DNA of 64,000 bases from the NCBI GenBank assembly GCA_038363925.1, contig JAQQWL010000013.1, positions 372,001-436,000 on the forward strand. The letters run 5' to 3'. The notes beneath the pieces were generated by a model. That model was not told where the DNA came from. It did not search any database and worked only from the letters and a program-made list of their open reading frames with translations. Within the stretch, counting starts at the first letter, position 1, and each line of letters begins with the position of its first letter. The position numbers and the translations under genes are program-made. The DNA comes from Apiospora phragmitis (Eukaryota; Ascomycota; Sordariomycetes; Amphisphaeriales; Apiosporaceae). Positions 31,852 to 44,285 of this stretch are shown piece after piece.

Positions 31852-34452
31852 ATGGACGACGGCGAGGTTCCCGATCATTACTATACTTTCGAAGGCCGCT
31901 TGGCCTCCTTCCAATCCTCACAGCCCGTGATGGGCAGGAAACGAGGGCCCAAGACACTTGCATGGCCGCACAGGGGACTGGACGAGAATTCGGTAAGTGT
32001 CCCTTCAGGCGCACGAGCGGATGGCAGGACAACAACGAACGCTGACTCCTCTCTCCTTACCCAGCTTGCGAGAGCCGGCTTCTACTTCGAACCCACAGCC
32101 GACAAGCCCGATAATGTTGTGTGTTATCTATGCCATGCGCGCATAGGAGGCTGGGAGGATGACGACAGCCCCATCGAGGAGCACTTGCGCCTTTCGCCGC
32201 GCTGCGGCTGGGCCATTGTCACAGCCATCGAGGCCGGACTCGGCGACTACAACATGGACGACCCCAGCCATCCCAGCATGATGGAGGCGAGAAAAGCGAC
32301 TTTTGCGAAGAGGTGGCCACACGAAGGGAAGCGGGCTTGGAAATGCAAGACAAAGCAGGTGCGTTTGTTTTCCTCACGGAGGCTTAGCAGCTAAAACGCG
32401 TCTTCTTATTGTGCTAACACGGCAGCAGATGGTCGACGCCGGTTGGAAGTACACGCCCACAATCGATTCCGACGACATGGCAACATGTACTTACTGCCAA
32501 CTCGCCCTTGACGGGTGGGAGCCCGCCGACAAACCCATGTAAGATTAGACACGCGCGCGCTATTATTTCGCTGCAGTCGCTAATATGTCGCGGCAGGAAC
32601 GAACACTATAGGCGCTCGCCAGAGTGCCCGTTCTTTCGACTGATAGACCAGTACCAACAAGGTCCTCTGAAAAAGACAGCCCGTGGCAAAGGAGCTAGGA
32701 CCTCTAAAGCCTCGAGGCTATCAGCACAATCTGTCGCCACCTTTGCTTCTGACGCACCATCCACACTCGCTGATTACGAAGATAGCGTCATGACAACCAC
32801 GTCGGTAATTACAGCGGGTGGGACCAAAAAGACGAGAGCGAAGAAGGCCACGACTGCCAGGGCCAAGAAGGGTCGGGCGAAGAAAGAAGAGCCTATCGAA
32901 GTGCTGGAAGACCCGCCCGAGGACGAGATATCCTCCCCTCCGCCCAAGCCAATCCGCGGCCGGAAGCGAGCTTCTGATTCGGTGGACGACTCGGTCATGA
33001 CAAACGCAGAGGCTCCAGTCCCCAAGAAGCGAGCTACCCGCGCCCGCCAGAGTAATAACGTCGAAGCGTCCGTCGTTGAATCTAGTGCTGATCAAAAATA
33101 TGGTCGACTCTTTCCTCGCTCCTTCAGCAAAGACCACCCAGAAGAAGGCGCGAGCGTCAAGACTCGGAACACGCGAAAAATGTCTACTGCCTCCACTGCC
33201 TCCGCGGTCTCGATTCCTGACGAAGCGGAGATCCCCGACGATGCGGAAATTGATCGCCAACTGCAAGCGGATCTGGACAGGCAATTATCCGATGACGAGG
33301 TTATTGCCGCAGACTCTGACTCGGAGAGACGAAAGGCTCCAGCTGCCAAGGGCAAGGCCAAGAAGGCGGCTCCGAAGAAGAAGAGCACGACTGCCAACAA
33401 AGAGCCCCTAGGCGACCACGCCATGTTTGACCCTACACCAATGGAAGTCAATGACGCCGATGTCTCTGCTGAGCTCAAGGCTATGCGGGCTAATATGGAA
33501 GCTGACGAGGTTTCAACACTACAAGTTCCCAAGAAGGGTCGCAAGGCTGGCACGACCAGAAAGGCCTCGAAGCAGACAAAAGCACAGAAGGCGAAACAAG
33601 CAGCTGTCGAACCTGAGCCGGAACCTGAGCAGGAACCCGAGTCAGAACCGGAAGCTGCACCAGCGCCAGCTCCAGTTGCTGCCCCCAAAACCATCCCTGC
33701 TCCGACTCAATCCATGTCGGAGGACGAGTTGAGCTTCGACGCAACTGTGCTCACTACAGCCTCGGCACCTGCTAAGAAGCGTGGCCGTCCCAGGAAGAAC
33801 AGCACACAACCTCCGGCCGTGGAAGAGCCCAAGCCAGAGCCTCCTCCGAAAGCAGTGTCACATGTAGATTTCTCGGATGAAGTTCAAATGTCTTCCACGC
33901 CGCGGCCTGTAGCGCCGACTCCAGAGAGAGCCATTTCGCCATCCCCTGCTCCCCCGGAGATCAGCGAGACCCCGGCCACGCCAAAATCTGTCATCTCCCC
34001 GGCGCCTTCCGCGAGGCAGTCTGCCCTGTCTCCTTCGCAATCACCTCAAGCCTCTGACGAGGAGAACCAGCCGCCATCATCGAAGCCTTCCAACACTGCC
34101 AACTCTAGTCGTGTAGCATTGGACCCGGTCGTCTCTACCCCTGTCCCTCGTCTCCGTCCAAACGCAACGCCAACATCCTCTACGGGCTCAGAGCACGCAT
34201 CCGTGGACGGCTGTAGACATTGACCAGGTATTCGAGGATCTGAACAAGGAGAACATCAATCCTGCCTCGCTGCTGCAAAAGGGTGCCCAGCTTACTACAC
34301 CCGAGAGGAAGATGACGGTCGAGGAATGGATCAACCACAACGCCGGCCTGGCGGAAGATCGTCTCAAGAACGAGTGCGAAACCATGGTGAGCAAGTTCGA
34401 GCAGGAAGGGGGCCGAGCCATGAGAGTGTTGGAGGAACTGGTTGCGGAATGA
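31852..34452 (+). CDS. bir1: Bir1/survivin-like protein with two BIR repeats (frame breaks near the C-terminus)
   Basis: Exons 31852-31992, 32065-32358, 32429-32538 and 32597-34452; introns fit GT/AG and phase. BIR 1 has CYLCHARIGGWEDDD...EEHLRLSPRC and BIR 2 has CTYCQLALDGWEPAD...NEHYRRSPEC, both Cx2C-x16-H-x6-C zinc ligands. In fungi Bir1 is the survivin subunit of the chromosomal passenger complex with Aurora kinase and INCENP, acting at centromeres and the spindle midzone. The centre is long, charged and disordered, with Lys/Arg-rich AT-hook-like KKRGRPRKN and a Glu/Pro repeat. The conserved end PWTAVDIDQVF ... MTVEEWINHNAGLAEDRLKN is reached only after two one-base shifts, at about 34150 and 34187. 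The intermediate piece SPSKRNANILYGL lies in the third frame. Likely about 800 residues. Confidence 0.85.
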
Positions 34453-35040
34453 GACTGAGTGGCGCATGTTGTCAGACACTCTTAACGCCTTATCAAGATT
34501 TTATGACCATGCACTTGTGTGTTTAGGCGAAGGCGTTTTATGGAGGTTTAGGCGGCAGCAGCAACAGCCTATGGCATGGTTTGGATTGGCATGCGAGAAT
34601 GAAAGCCCTTGTGTGTGGTTTACAACTCAGGGCTACTATCCTTTTTGGCGTTTGGTTATGGTTAGGTTGGCTGGCTGGCTGATTATATATAGCATGTTCG
34701 GAAGAGAGTATAAAAGAACAGAGATCACGATCAGGTTAATGACATGGGTTCTTGCTCCCCCTTGTATGAAGCGGATTGCGTGAATGAAGTAGAGAATGAC
34801 TTATCCAATGTGGTAGGGACGGGATCTTGAGAGTATAGCCATCGTGAACCTGCCCAGCTTTGTTTGCTCTTACCAAAATGTGAATGATAGATGCTCTGTT
34901 GTATCCATCGCCCCGAACCAAGAGGCGTGCGTGCCCGTCGTGTGTTGGCTCACTCGGCGATCACCCTCCAGCCCGCCACGGCAGGCGCGACTAGATCATC
35001 TAGAGTGCCAGGGAACAATCGTATTGGCCTTTTTTTTTCT

Positions 35041-35077
<37 letters not shown>

Positions 35078-35389
35078 GTCCTCCCAACTACTGACCGGGC
35101 TTGTAATGGAACGACGACAACAATAAGCCAGCTGCACGGCAAGGCGATTATTATCTACATCTTCTTTTCGTCCGTTGGAACATGGGACGGAAACCTACAC
35201 ATCTACCAGTCGCGCCATCTTTTTCGATTCAGTCTAGATATACGCTCAACGCCTGAGCTTCTTTCTCTCACGAGGCAGTGGGTGGTCACCCAGGCGAGAA
35301 TAATTATTTGCTGCGTTTCATCGACTCTTCTTACTACGCTATCTGCGACATCATTTGTATTCGAGGTCACCTAACCAGCCAGGAACAAG
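34453..35389. other. intergenic with a 32-nt poly(T) tract
   Basis: Positions 35044-35075 are an uninterrupted run of T, preceded by a shorter T run (about 35030-35038). It lies about 315 nt upstream of the next start codon and could act as a nucleosome-excluding promoter element. Nothing else seen. Confidence 0.5.
35044..35075. repeat. poly(T)32 tract
   Basis: An uninterrupted run of 32 T on the plus strand, preceded a few bases earlier by a run of about nine. It lies in the presumed promoter of the dienelactone hydrolase gene. The run is long enough to be polymorphic or misassembled. Confidence 0.9.
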
Positions 35390-36649
35390 ATGTTTGGCGA
35401 CGGGGAGACCCTCAGTCCTTGCTGCACCACCGGCCACCTCCATGAGGGTGAGCCGACCGGCAACTATCGCTACATTGACGGCTGTACGTAAGCTTTCATA
35501 TTCTTACTAATCACCTCACTCCCCAATAATACAGCGTCGTATCTCCCTCTTATTTCCTTGGAGCCATACTTACTGTACTCCGTCCACCCCCTCCCACTCA
35601 GAGGGATGTCATGGCCAAGTAGTGGAGAGCCCGGCGACGGTGACAACTAACTGACTGACTGCTACCTCACTCAGGCCAGGTATACTTCAAGCGGCCCCCC
35701 AGCGGCAGCTCCGAGAACGCCGTGCTCCTCTTCACCGACGCCATGGGCCACAGTTACACCAACAACCGGCTGCTGGCCGACAACTTCGCCGCCAACGGCT
35801 TCTTCGTCGTCATGCCGGATCTGTTCCGCGGCGATCCGGTTCCCGACATTATCAGCGCGGGCTTCGATGCCCATAAATGGAGTACGTGTGTTCTTTCTTT
35901 TTACTTTCATTTCTCATAAATGACATATAAAACTTCCCACAATGACAATGTCCTTACCTACATACTTACATTTGCTTTTAAAGTGCTGAACCACAGCTCC
36001 AGCAGACGGAGCCCATCATCCGCGCCGTCATCGAGGAGATGCGCAAGCACGGTTGCCGCTTCATCGCGGCGGCCGGCTACTGCTTCGGGGCAAAGTACGT
36101 GATGCGCTATCTGCTGCCGGGCGCCCTGGACGCCGGCTTCATTGCGCACCCCAACTGGTTTGACTCGGATGACGCTCTGTGTGTCCGAAGGCCGCTGTGC
36201 GTGGTAGCTGGTGGTAAGTTGATATCTCTTTTTTTTTTTTTTTTTTTATATATATATAAGGCTCCGCGTATGGTTTGTTTCACCTCCTCGTTTCCGTTTT
36301 CCATGTATTACGCATACACGCGCAAAATAGATTGAGAAAGAGAAAAAAAAGAAAAAAAGGGGGCCAAATGTAGACTTATTATGTGGAGGATCATAACCGA
36401 AAGGTGACTAATCATTCGGACAGAGAACGATATGGTTTTCGGCGGCGAGCAGCGACGGCAGATGGAGAAGCTTCTCAAGACGACCGGCGTTCCCTACCAG
36501 ATGACGGTGTACTCGGGCGTCCAGCACGGGTTTGCGGTGCGCTGCGATCCCAAGAAGGCCTCCGAGGTCTTCGCCAAGAGCAGGCCTTCAACCAGGCCAT
36601 CCAGTGGTTCAAGTTCGTCCTGAAGGCCGGCACGAAGTTTGTGGGCTAG
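35390..36649 (+). CDS. dienelactone hydrolase family protein (two frame breaks)
   Basis: Exons 35390-35483, 35675-35881, 35984-36213 and 36424-36649; introns have good donors and a GACTAAT branch in the last. The expected length is about 252 residues. DLH features: AVLLFTDAMGHSYTNNRLLA, VVMPDLFRGDPVP, the nucleophile in AAAGYCFGAKYVMR (Cys), the acid in AGENDMVFGGEQ and the His in SGVQHGFAVRCD. The family hydrolyses dienelactones and related esters; fungal members are broad and mostly uncharacterised. The frame breaks at about 36000 (CC for CCC before CAGCAGACGGAG) and about 36577 (AAGAG for AAGGAG before CAGGCC). After the second break the C-terminus reads QAFNQAIQWFKFVLKAGTKF. The third intron holds a 19-nt T run. 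Confidence 0.82.
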
Positions 36650-37598
36650 TGGAGTGGGCAAGGAAGGAGATCAACATGAAGTGAAAAAGGAAGGTGGCCA
36701 GGTCTGGGTGGAGAGGAGATGTAGTCATGGCCGATCGTGAACATCGACTTCGTTGAGACTGGTTGCTCATTGGCGTGGTCATGCTCAGGGATGCTACCGA
36801 ATCAGAAAGGCCAAGAGGGAGGCAGCTTGCCGGATGTGAGACGGACGGAGCCGGTGGGCCTCGTGTCGATGCTAGCGTCGAACCACACTGATCCGCCACA
36901 GCTGCACGTTGCATTCGCTACATCACATACATGCCTACCGTACTATCAGATCGATCAATGATTTGTTCGTTGTCGTACGAACGGTGCTATTCGTGTGAAC
37001 AACCAAATTGCAGTCCAAGTCCATCCGTGATGTCGAGGGATGCACGTGGGCGCTAGAGACTTATCGATTGGCCTGGCTCCTGGACTGCTATCGAATCGGA
37101 CGGGGGTCCCTGTCTGAGTTGGACAGATGAGGTAATCCCACCACACCTCCCGGAACCTCGATAGGCCAATGGCAACTGCCAACTCGGGCTACCTAAACTT
37201 AAATTCGGTGACCAAGGGCGAAATAAAGTGTTCCATAGCATGCAGTATCATCTAAGCAACGGGGCAAACAACTCCTGCTCGACGGGGATGTCCCATGGCC
37301 GCAGCACGTCGCATATGCGGCTCGTACTAATATCATGTCTCTAAAAGGTGCGCCCTACCCGACCTGCCGGGCTCAGCCTTCTGAAACTTGTAGACAGGAA
37401 AGGAAGACACACCTCAACGGAAACACAGCAGCGTTTATACAACAGGTCACGCGACCCAGCTTGCTGCTTTGCATTTCTTCAGTTGATTATCGTCCTCACT
37501 ATATGCTGAACGCAATACGAGAAATCCGCTGCAACTAGCCACACACATCGATATCCGGAGCTGCCCGGGACTCGCCAGTCTACCCTGTTGTCGACGTC
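36650..37598. other. intergenic
   Basis: No gene or structured RNA noticed between the hydrolase gene and the SH3-type gene. Confidence 0.4.
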
Positions 37599-40251
37599 AT
37601 GTCGATCGACGTCGAGTGCTTTGTTATCCACCCTTTCCAGGAATTGGTCAAGATTGCGAAGGAAGCAGCGGCGAACGCCGAGGCTGGCCAAAGTGATGAC
37701 CCCGAACGGTCAAAACGCATGCTCAAGTCAGCTCGGGGTTTAGTCAAAGAAGGCGAGCGCGCGCTACAGAAAATCCAACCTCTCTGGGATGCGCAGGTAG
37801 ATAAGCATGGCAATGCCTTCAAGAGAGGCATAGCAGACAATGGTACATGTTGTCCCATTCCCAGTGATCACTTTCGTACTGAAACCAACTTGAAGCTGAC
37901 TCGCTCGCAGATGTTGATGTGGGGAATCGTAGGGTCCTGGAAGATCTGCTGTACGACCTGGATGACTTCACTGAGCTGGACACGTTCGATGCAGAAAAGT
38001 ACTCGGAGGTCCAGGCGGCATCGAAAGCCTTCGCTCTGAGTGCGTTGGAGGCTATCAGGCGTTAAAGAATCGAGGCGATTCATCAAACTTACCGTCGCCT
38101 CCTGAGCCGCTCCCACTGAGTGCACCTTCGACGAATACCGTCTTTCCACCCTTGCCTCCTTTGCCGCCGGGAAAACTCGAATCTATTTCGCGGTCACCAA
38201 CTAATCAACCAAGACACTGCCCGCCAGCATCAGCTTCCACCTCTAGGCGTGACTCGCAGCGTACCAACTCAACACGCACTGGTGGTAGAAGTGTATCTGG
38301 AGGCGGCCACGCATTAGAGATAACGACTACCAAGAGGTCTCACACGTCGTCCGCGACATCCTCAGGGAGTATTAGGTCATCGATCTCCTCAAGGCGCAGC
38401 GACCAATGGCCTCTTCACCCTAGCCCGCTCCAGCCGGCACGACCGAATCTCAACAAGGACGGCCGGTCTTCGCCTGCACATACCGATGTCAATGGTCAAG
38501 AAACCAGTCCATCGCAGGCTGAAATAGGCCCAAAGATGGCGTATATGTCGTCGACCCCGCGGATAAGTGAGTGGGTCAGAGAGCAGCTGTCAACAAGCTT
38601 ATCGAGTCAGGCGGGGGCGATCCCGGAGGGCGGCACACCACCCCACAAGCATGCAGACCGTCCCGCTCCAAGTAGGGCAACTCGCGATACATTGGAGAGC
38701 TCGGCATTGTCCGAGTACGACTCGGCTGCTCTCACTAGCCCAGGCTTGACTTCCTATCGGACTTCAGTGTTCTCAGATGCAAGCAGTCACCTGTCGACGA
38801 CGAAAGGCTGTGTTCAAGTACCCAACGACACAACCAAAATACCACCCCTGCCTACTCGTTACTTCAGTGTGTTCCCAACTTCAAGCCCAGAAATCCCCCT
38901 AGGAACGCCTCAAGACTTGCAGGCGAGGTTAAAGCTGTCTCTCGCGAATGTGTAGTGGCAATACCGGCATCAGAGACCGAAAATGAACCATGGTACGCGA
39001 AGCGAGCCAACTGCACCATCGGTACGGAGAGCAGTTTCAAGATCTTGGGTGGTTTCTGCGAAGGTGCGTTCATTTTCAAGGAAGGCGGAGGGCAGGCAGC
39101 CACCATAGCCAGCTTGGAACAGGTAAGGATCCCCAACGGTGTAGGTATCATGCCCATTTAGCTGACCATACGCACGTCAGGGCAATAAAGTGACGGTTGC
39201 ACGTTGTATTGATTGCAAGTATCGGCATACACTGTCCGAGATCGAGATGGACAGCAATCCAAAGTGTGAGAAGTCCACCGTCGTGTTGAGCCAACATAAA
39301 TGCTAATCGAATGAACAGTGAGTGGTGGCCTTGGGGCATGTGGTGTCAGGTACCGATTAAGGTTCCTTTACAAATCGCATTTGCCATCGGAATCTGCACA
39401 TATGACAAGATACGGTTGTGTTTTTTGCTTGCAAGAAAGACGTACCCCTTGCAAGTCCGACGCCACAGTCTTTACCACACCAGAGCAGCTATTCCGACAT
39501 CTAGCCCGTCATCCCCAACCGTTGCCCGAGGAGATGATTTTCCAGTGGCGTATGGAGGAGCATCGCCCGACGATCCAGGATTAGGGGGGTTCGATCTGGT
39601 TTTCCCGAATCCCCGAGCTGCCAATCCATTGGCAGAAGCAGAACCAACCTCGTTTGGAATACTACCTACTGCTGTTGCGATCACAGACCATCTCGTTCGC
39701 CCGGGTGACCGTCAAAATGTCGGACCTGATGGTGAGAAGACCCTGCAATTTATGCAAGGCGCTCGCATCATTGGAATAGAGTTTCCTGGGAAATGGGGTG
39801 GTAAACAGTGCGTGGGTTGGCATGATGGCGCCCGTGGATCTATCCCAGCCAGGTGTGTGTCTTTGTTACCACCACGCAAGGGCGATGTCCGTATACCTGG
39901 CATGAATAATGACGGCGTGACTGTCACGGCCAGATGGAAATGGGAACCCAGTGACCCAGGCTCAGGGTGGCTCACTTTCGATAAAGGAGCCACGATACGT
40001 AACGTGAGCTGTGAGTCATGCCAAGCTCGTTCATGAAAGCCGAAGATCGCTAACCAAATGTAGGGCTTAGTCAAGGTCAATGGTGTTGGAGCGGAATGTC
40101 AAAGGATGGGAAGGTCGGCTTCTTTCCCCAATCCCACATCGAGCCCGAGTCAGTCAGAGAAACAATAAGTTACGAGTCACACCACTCTAAGAAGCAGGTA
40201 CGACCGACGAGACTATTTAAACTGCGACGGAGTTTGAGCCAGGCCTCATAA
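37599..40251 (+). CDS. large fungal protein with C-terminal SH3-like domain (frame breaks)
   Basis: Exons 37599-37842, 37910-39122, 39181-39265, 39319-40010 and 40064-40251. The N-terminal 140 residues are helical (ECFVIHPFQELVKIAKEAAA ... LKSARGLVKEGERALQKIQP ... LEDLLYDLDDFTELDTFDAE). A Ser-rich disordered middle follows. Then comes a Cys-containing module, ANCTIG ... FCEGAF ... ARCIDCKYRH ... YGCVFCLQERRTPCKSD, possibly a zinc fold. The C-terminal region reads ARWKWEPSDPGSGWLTFDKG, then WLSQGQWCWSGMSKDGKVGF and FPQSHIEP, an SH3 pattern. This architecture is known from filamentous fungi; function is not established. One-base deletions are inferred at about 38061, 38924 and 39532, each flanked by in-family sequence. 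Confidence 0.72.
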
Positions 40252-40440
40252 GCAAAGAGGAGGGCCTATCACCAGAAAGGCAAAGACAGTTGGCTCAGGA
40301 GCGTAGGGTTAGAGGGGCGCACCTCGGGATTGCCTTGTGGTATTCAAGCTGCTCATGACACTCCGTCGCATCGCCCGCGAGAGGACGTGATTGGATACCA
40401 CGTACCGACTGCCTCACTGGTGACATCAGGATGAGGCTGA

Positions 40441-42013
40441 CTAGGCCTCTGATTCATCCTCCGGCTTGTCAAAGTAGTTCATTAATGTGTTGGCTTGTTT
40501 GGGCGCTGATTTCTTTGCTTTCGCCTTGGCAGGGCTGCTCCCCTCCGGCTTTTTGCCAATCTCTAGGATTTCAATGAGCTCTTCAAACTCTCTCCTGGGG
40601 ACAACGCCTCCAGAAGCTTCCTTATGACCTCTAGCGAATGACTCCCCGAGACGTTCGCGAAGAGTTGGGTCTGTAGCCTTGTTCGCGATGTCTTTCAAAA
40701 CTTCAATGATGTTCACCGGAGGCTCACGGGTCCTTGCGCTCCGTGGTACGCGACAAGAGAAGTTCACCATATCAGGGAGATATCCTTCGTTGGCCACGAG
40801 AATCACTTCGAGCTTTGGTGATTGCAGAAAGCCAGCCCATCGAGTCGCAATAACTGGGTGTATCTGGGCCGCCGAATTGATTCGGAAAACAGCAATCCTG
40901 CCGTCTCCTGAGAACTTGGGTGCAGTATGAGTACAGCGTTCAACTTCAGCGTTCACCTCAACTCTGGCAGAAAGGAGAGTGGCATTGTTGGCGAGCGCCT
41001 TAGGTGATTTAGCTGAGATCAATGCCTTCCATGCCCCTGGGACGTCGTAAGTTGATGTTCGTCTAGGGGCATTTATCAGAGACGTGGCATGATTAACCGC
41101 GCTCTTCGTATATGACTTGAATATGGCTCTCATATCTGGGAAAGGGGGCTCCCATTTCACATTATTACCCAGGTCTCCATGAGTACCCATGGCGCACAAC
41201 CAACCGCACGCCGTTGCAACTTTCTCGTGGAGCTCACAGCATAAATGGTACGTCAGGAGCGAGCTTGTGGCTACTGGAGGAGAGTGGCATGCCGTCACAT
41301 GCTCCGAGCCCTGAGGGAAGTCGTCATCCAAAGCGAAGTGGTGGTCAATGACAAGGGCCTTGTGGGGGCCATCAATGACGGGAGCGGATTTTCGCGACCC
41401 CTGGTCCAGCACGAATATGTACTCGGGCTCGTAGGATGCCATAATACTTCGTTCGCTTTCAACGTGTATATTACTCCCCTTCTGAACCAGATGGGCGGAT
41501 ATAAGACTGGGAGCTAGGCCAAGCAGGATTAGAGTCTTCTGTAGGATAGCCCCCGAGGTCAAGCCATCGGCATCCTTGTCAGGGATAATCAGAGATTTTC
41601 TTGCCCGCTGCAGCACTGCGGAAAAAGGGCACTGTCAGAAACCCATGGCAGAGTGAGGTGCGACACAGAACATACCATTCATTGATGAAATTTCGTGCAG
41701 CTGTAATCTGAGCCGATGGGGCCGGCCAAATGATCTCGCCTGCCTCGTCTCTCACGGAAGGAGTCGAATGGTACTCGGGCACCTCTGGACGAGGTTTTTT
41801 GGTCTTTGGGCCCGACGTGCTGGAAGATGGCGCGCTTCGTTTCATCTTCGCGGTTGTGGTGCTGGCGTTCACCGCAGAAGCCGAGTAGAAGCCTCTGCGT
41901 AAAGGACTTTGCCTAGTGCTGCAACTGAGTCTGGTTTGAGGACCGGAGATTGAAAATTTTACATAACGTCGGCAAGGCGTCAGGACCCTCTGCAAAGTAT
42001 TTCGAGGACACAT
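40441..42013 (-). CDS. DHH-family phosphoesterase (RecJ-like), possible dual targeting
   Basis: Exon 1 is 42013-41676, intron 41675-41616 (GTATGT...CAG), exon 2 is 41615-40441. DHH motifs: SLIIPDKDADGLTSG (motif I DxDADG), IFVLDQGSRK (motif II-like) and KALVIDHHFALDDDF (motif III DHH), with ACGWLCAMGTHGDLG (motif IV region). Bacterial RecJ and oligoribonucleases use these to bind two Mn ions and cut phosphodiesters; the fungal paralogue is uncharacterised. The first 55 residues are Arg/Ser-rich and acid-free (TPCRRYVKFSISG), a likely mitochondrial presequence. A second ATG begins MKRSAPSSSTSGPKTKKPRP, NLS-like. The frame breaks at the AAAA run (41596-41599): reading three A's joins CAAAGKK to SLIIPD. 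The C-terminus ends with a Lys-rich tail and a PIP-box-like TLMNYFDKP. Confidence 0.78.
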
Positions 42014-43076
42014 GGAGCATATATATCTTGGTTATTACTCTTGGAAAACCCAGGAAGTAAGGTTAGTTGAATTTGTCCTGCTTTTGCGTACTTGATGTAC
42101 TGAGAGTTACCTGGTGACGAATACTGTCCTCATAGACGGGATGGTCCGATGCAATTTTGGCCAAGGTGCGATGGATTTAGCGGAAGTCGATGCTTTTGTG
42201 ACGTCAATGATGGCGCCCATTGTCTCCTACGCACCGTCGTCAATCACTACAACAACCACCGAAGTAAATAAAAGCAAACAACAGCAAACGCAGAACCACA
42301 TGAGAATCCCTTTCTTTACCGAGTCAAATTGACCGAGCTCTCGATTTACTGCTGTTGCCTTGATTTTTTCCTTTTTTTCCCCCTCGTAATTCCAGTTGAC
42401 CGTTATTGGTGTTAATTGTAGCCATTCACCTTTCCAATCCTATTTGCGAAACCCCGGAAGACTTAAAATGGACGAACGCAACCAGATTGGGCCTGCTGAT
42501 GAGCATTCACTAATTGGCAATCAGCGCCGTTTCCGGGAGGCCATTCTCAATCACATCGTATAGTAAAGGCTGACTGGATGCTTGGTCGCAGGCTTGCGAT
42601 GGGACGTGGTGGATAGTTCTTCCTCCCGTCATCGTAGCACAAACTTTATCCGTCTGGAAACATCATAGTTGTGAGCCATATGAAGTTGGTGAAAAGGGGT
42701 CGTCGAACTGCACATCGCTTCGGGGTTAACAAGTTTACTGGAGGTGAAGTGAAGGGGCTGTAGATGTAGATATGACACGTAAACAGTATCGTGCTAGGAA
42801 ATATGGCCACCTCTCTTGCTCATCATCCGACCCATCTAGATAGTCAGAAACCTAATCCAACCTCACGACTGCTGTACACCTATCCGCTCTATTACCTCTA
42901 TCGTGCTCAGATGGCTACATAATAGGCCTTTTCATGAGTATTTATGTGGCCTTTATCCCTACAACAGGCCAAGACCTGGCTAGACTACAAGGACAATCAT
43001 TGCCTTGGACAAGATCGCCAAAGACGAAGTAACCAAGAGAGCCCTTCCAAGACCAAAACGACACAGAGAAACGAGA
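42014..43076. other. intergenic, divergent promoter region
   Basis: Between the DHH gene (minus) and a small plus-strand gene. T/C-rich tracts at about 42360-42385. No other feature noticed. Confidence 0.4.
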
Positions 43077-43654
43077 ATGCACGGCAACCAAGGTAAGCAA
43101 ATACACCATCAAGCCAAGCTTGGCCCATCTTATCCCCTTTCTTCCCTGTGCGTGAGGCCGGGTGTTGCTGCTGTTCTCATTCGGGTAGCATATGTTCTGG
43201 CTAACCTCTGCCCTTCCACTCTCTAGATACCATGGGCCATCACGAGCCCCATGACATGGACGAGGTCGGCAGCAACGTTCTTGGCGAGAAGGAGAACTGT
43301 CACATGGTCGGCAATGCCGCCAGCTCGGATGCGACGCTTCAAGCCGATGAGGAGAAGGCCAACCTCGCCGAGAAGGTCACCACTGATACGAGCACCAAGG
43401 ATGATGACGAGAGCGGCCGGCAGAAAGTCTCCAACGCCTGGTACAACACTTTTATATCCGGCACATATGGGTTCTTCTCGGCGGTGAATAGATATTGGAT
43501 TCATCTTACATCTTTGGAGACTGTTCCTGAACGAGATTCTCCTGGGCGAATGGCGGCTCCGGGAAGGCATAAGGGTACAAGGCCCAAATGCAGTGACCCA
43601 GCTTATGTGTGCTGTCGTTGTCCAAGCACATGCAAGTGTAGACAAAGTCTCTGA
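43077..43654 (+). CDS. small hydrophilic protein, unknown
   Basis: Exon 1 is 43077-43092 (ATG CAC GGC AAC CAA G) and exon 2 is 43227-43654; the intron is GTAAGC...TAG and phase is kept. The N-terminal part is acidic and disordered (GHHEPHDMDEVGSNVLGEKE). A short segment, VSNAWYNTFISGTYGFFSAV, could be an amphipathic or membrane-associated helix. Beyond it the sequence (RWIHL... to CCRCPSTCKCRQSL) looks less protein-like, so the true gene may splice at the GTGAAT near 43481 and end elsewhere. I do not recognise a family. Confidence 0.4.
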
Positions 43655-44285
43655 TCTCGATCCGAGGAAGCGGAAGGGGGTCTGCGGTCCCGGCAGCGTC
43701 GGCAGCGGCGGCTAGGGGGTCCAACGGCGGCCAGGGGGTGAGAGGTGGACTCGCCGCCGCTAACCAGCAACTAAATCATAATGATACAGTGATGAGGGCA
43801 CACAGTCAAATGATTTCTATCAGTAAGACGGACGGCACCTACGAGTCAAGCAGAAACAGTGACAGCGAGAAATGAGCGTAGCATGCCGAAAGCAGCATGC
43901 TGAAGAAATTCAGTGTTGAGACTATCAGAACTTCCTTGGCCCAGGTACTATTGGGGGCCGATTGACCACCACTTGTATGGAAGCCACCTGCTATGAACAA
44001 TCTAAACTACCAATGGCTGACTCAGGCTTGCTCTCCTCCAAGACTATGTCGTTGTAATGCTTGTGTTGTAACAAAATAAAAACCACCTGTCCGTTTCCTT
44101 CCTTTTCACACCCGGGGTATCGTTGAGATAATGCACCATGTTCGAGCCTGACCCTGTTCGCCAAGCTCCCGCTGCATGCCCTCGTAAATTTTTGTTGAAA
44201 ATTCAGGACCCCGTTGAAAAAACGCCCATCATATATGCTTGTTGTTGAAAATCCAAGAATGCCGTTGGCCCTAGATGAAATGCAT
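43655..44285. other. intergenic
   Basis: A possible 3' untranslated region of the MTHFR gene. No gene seen. Confidence 0.4.
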
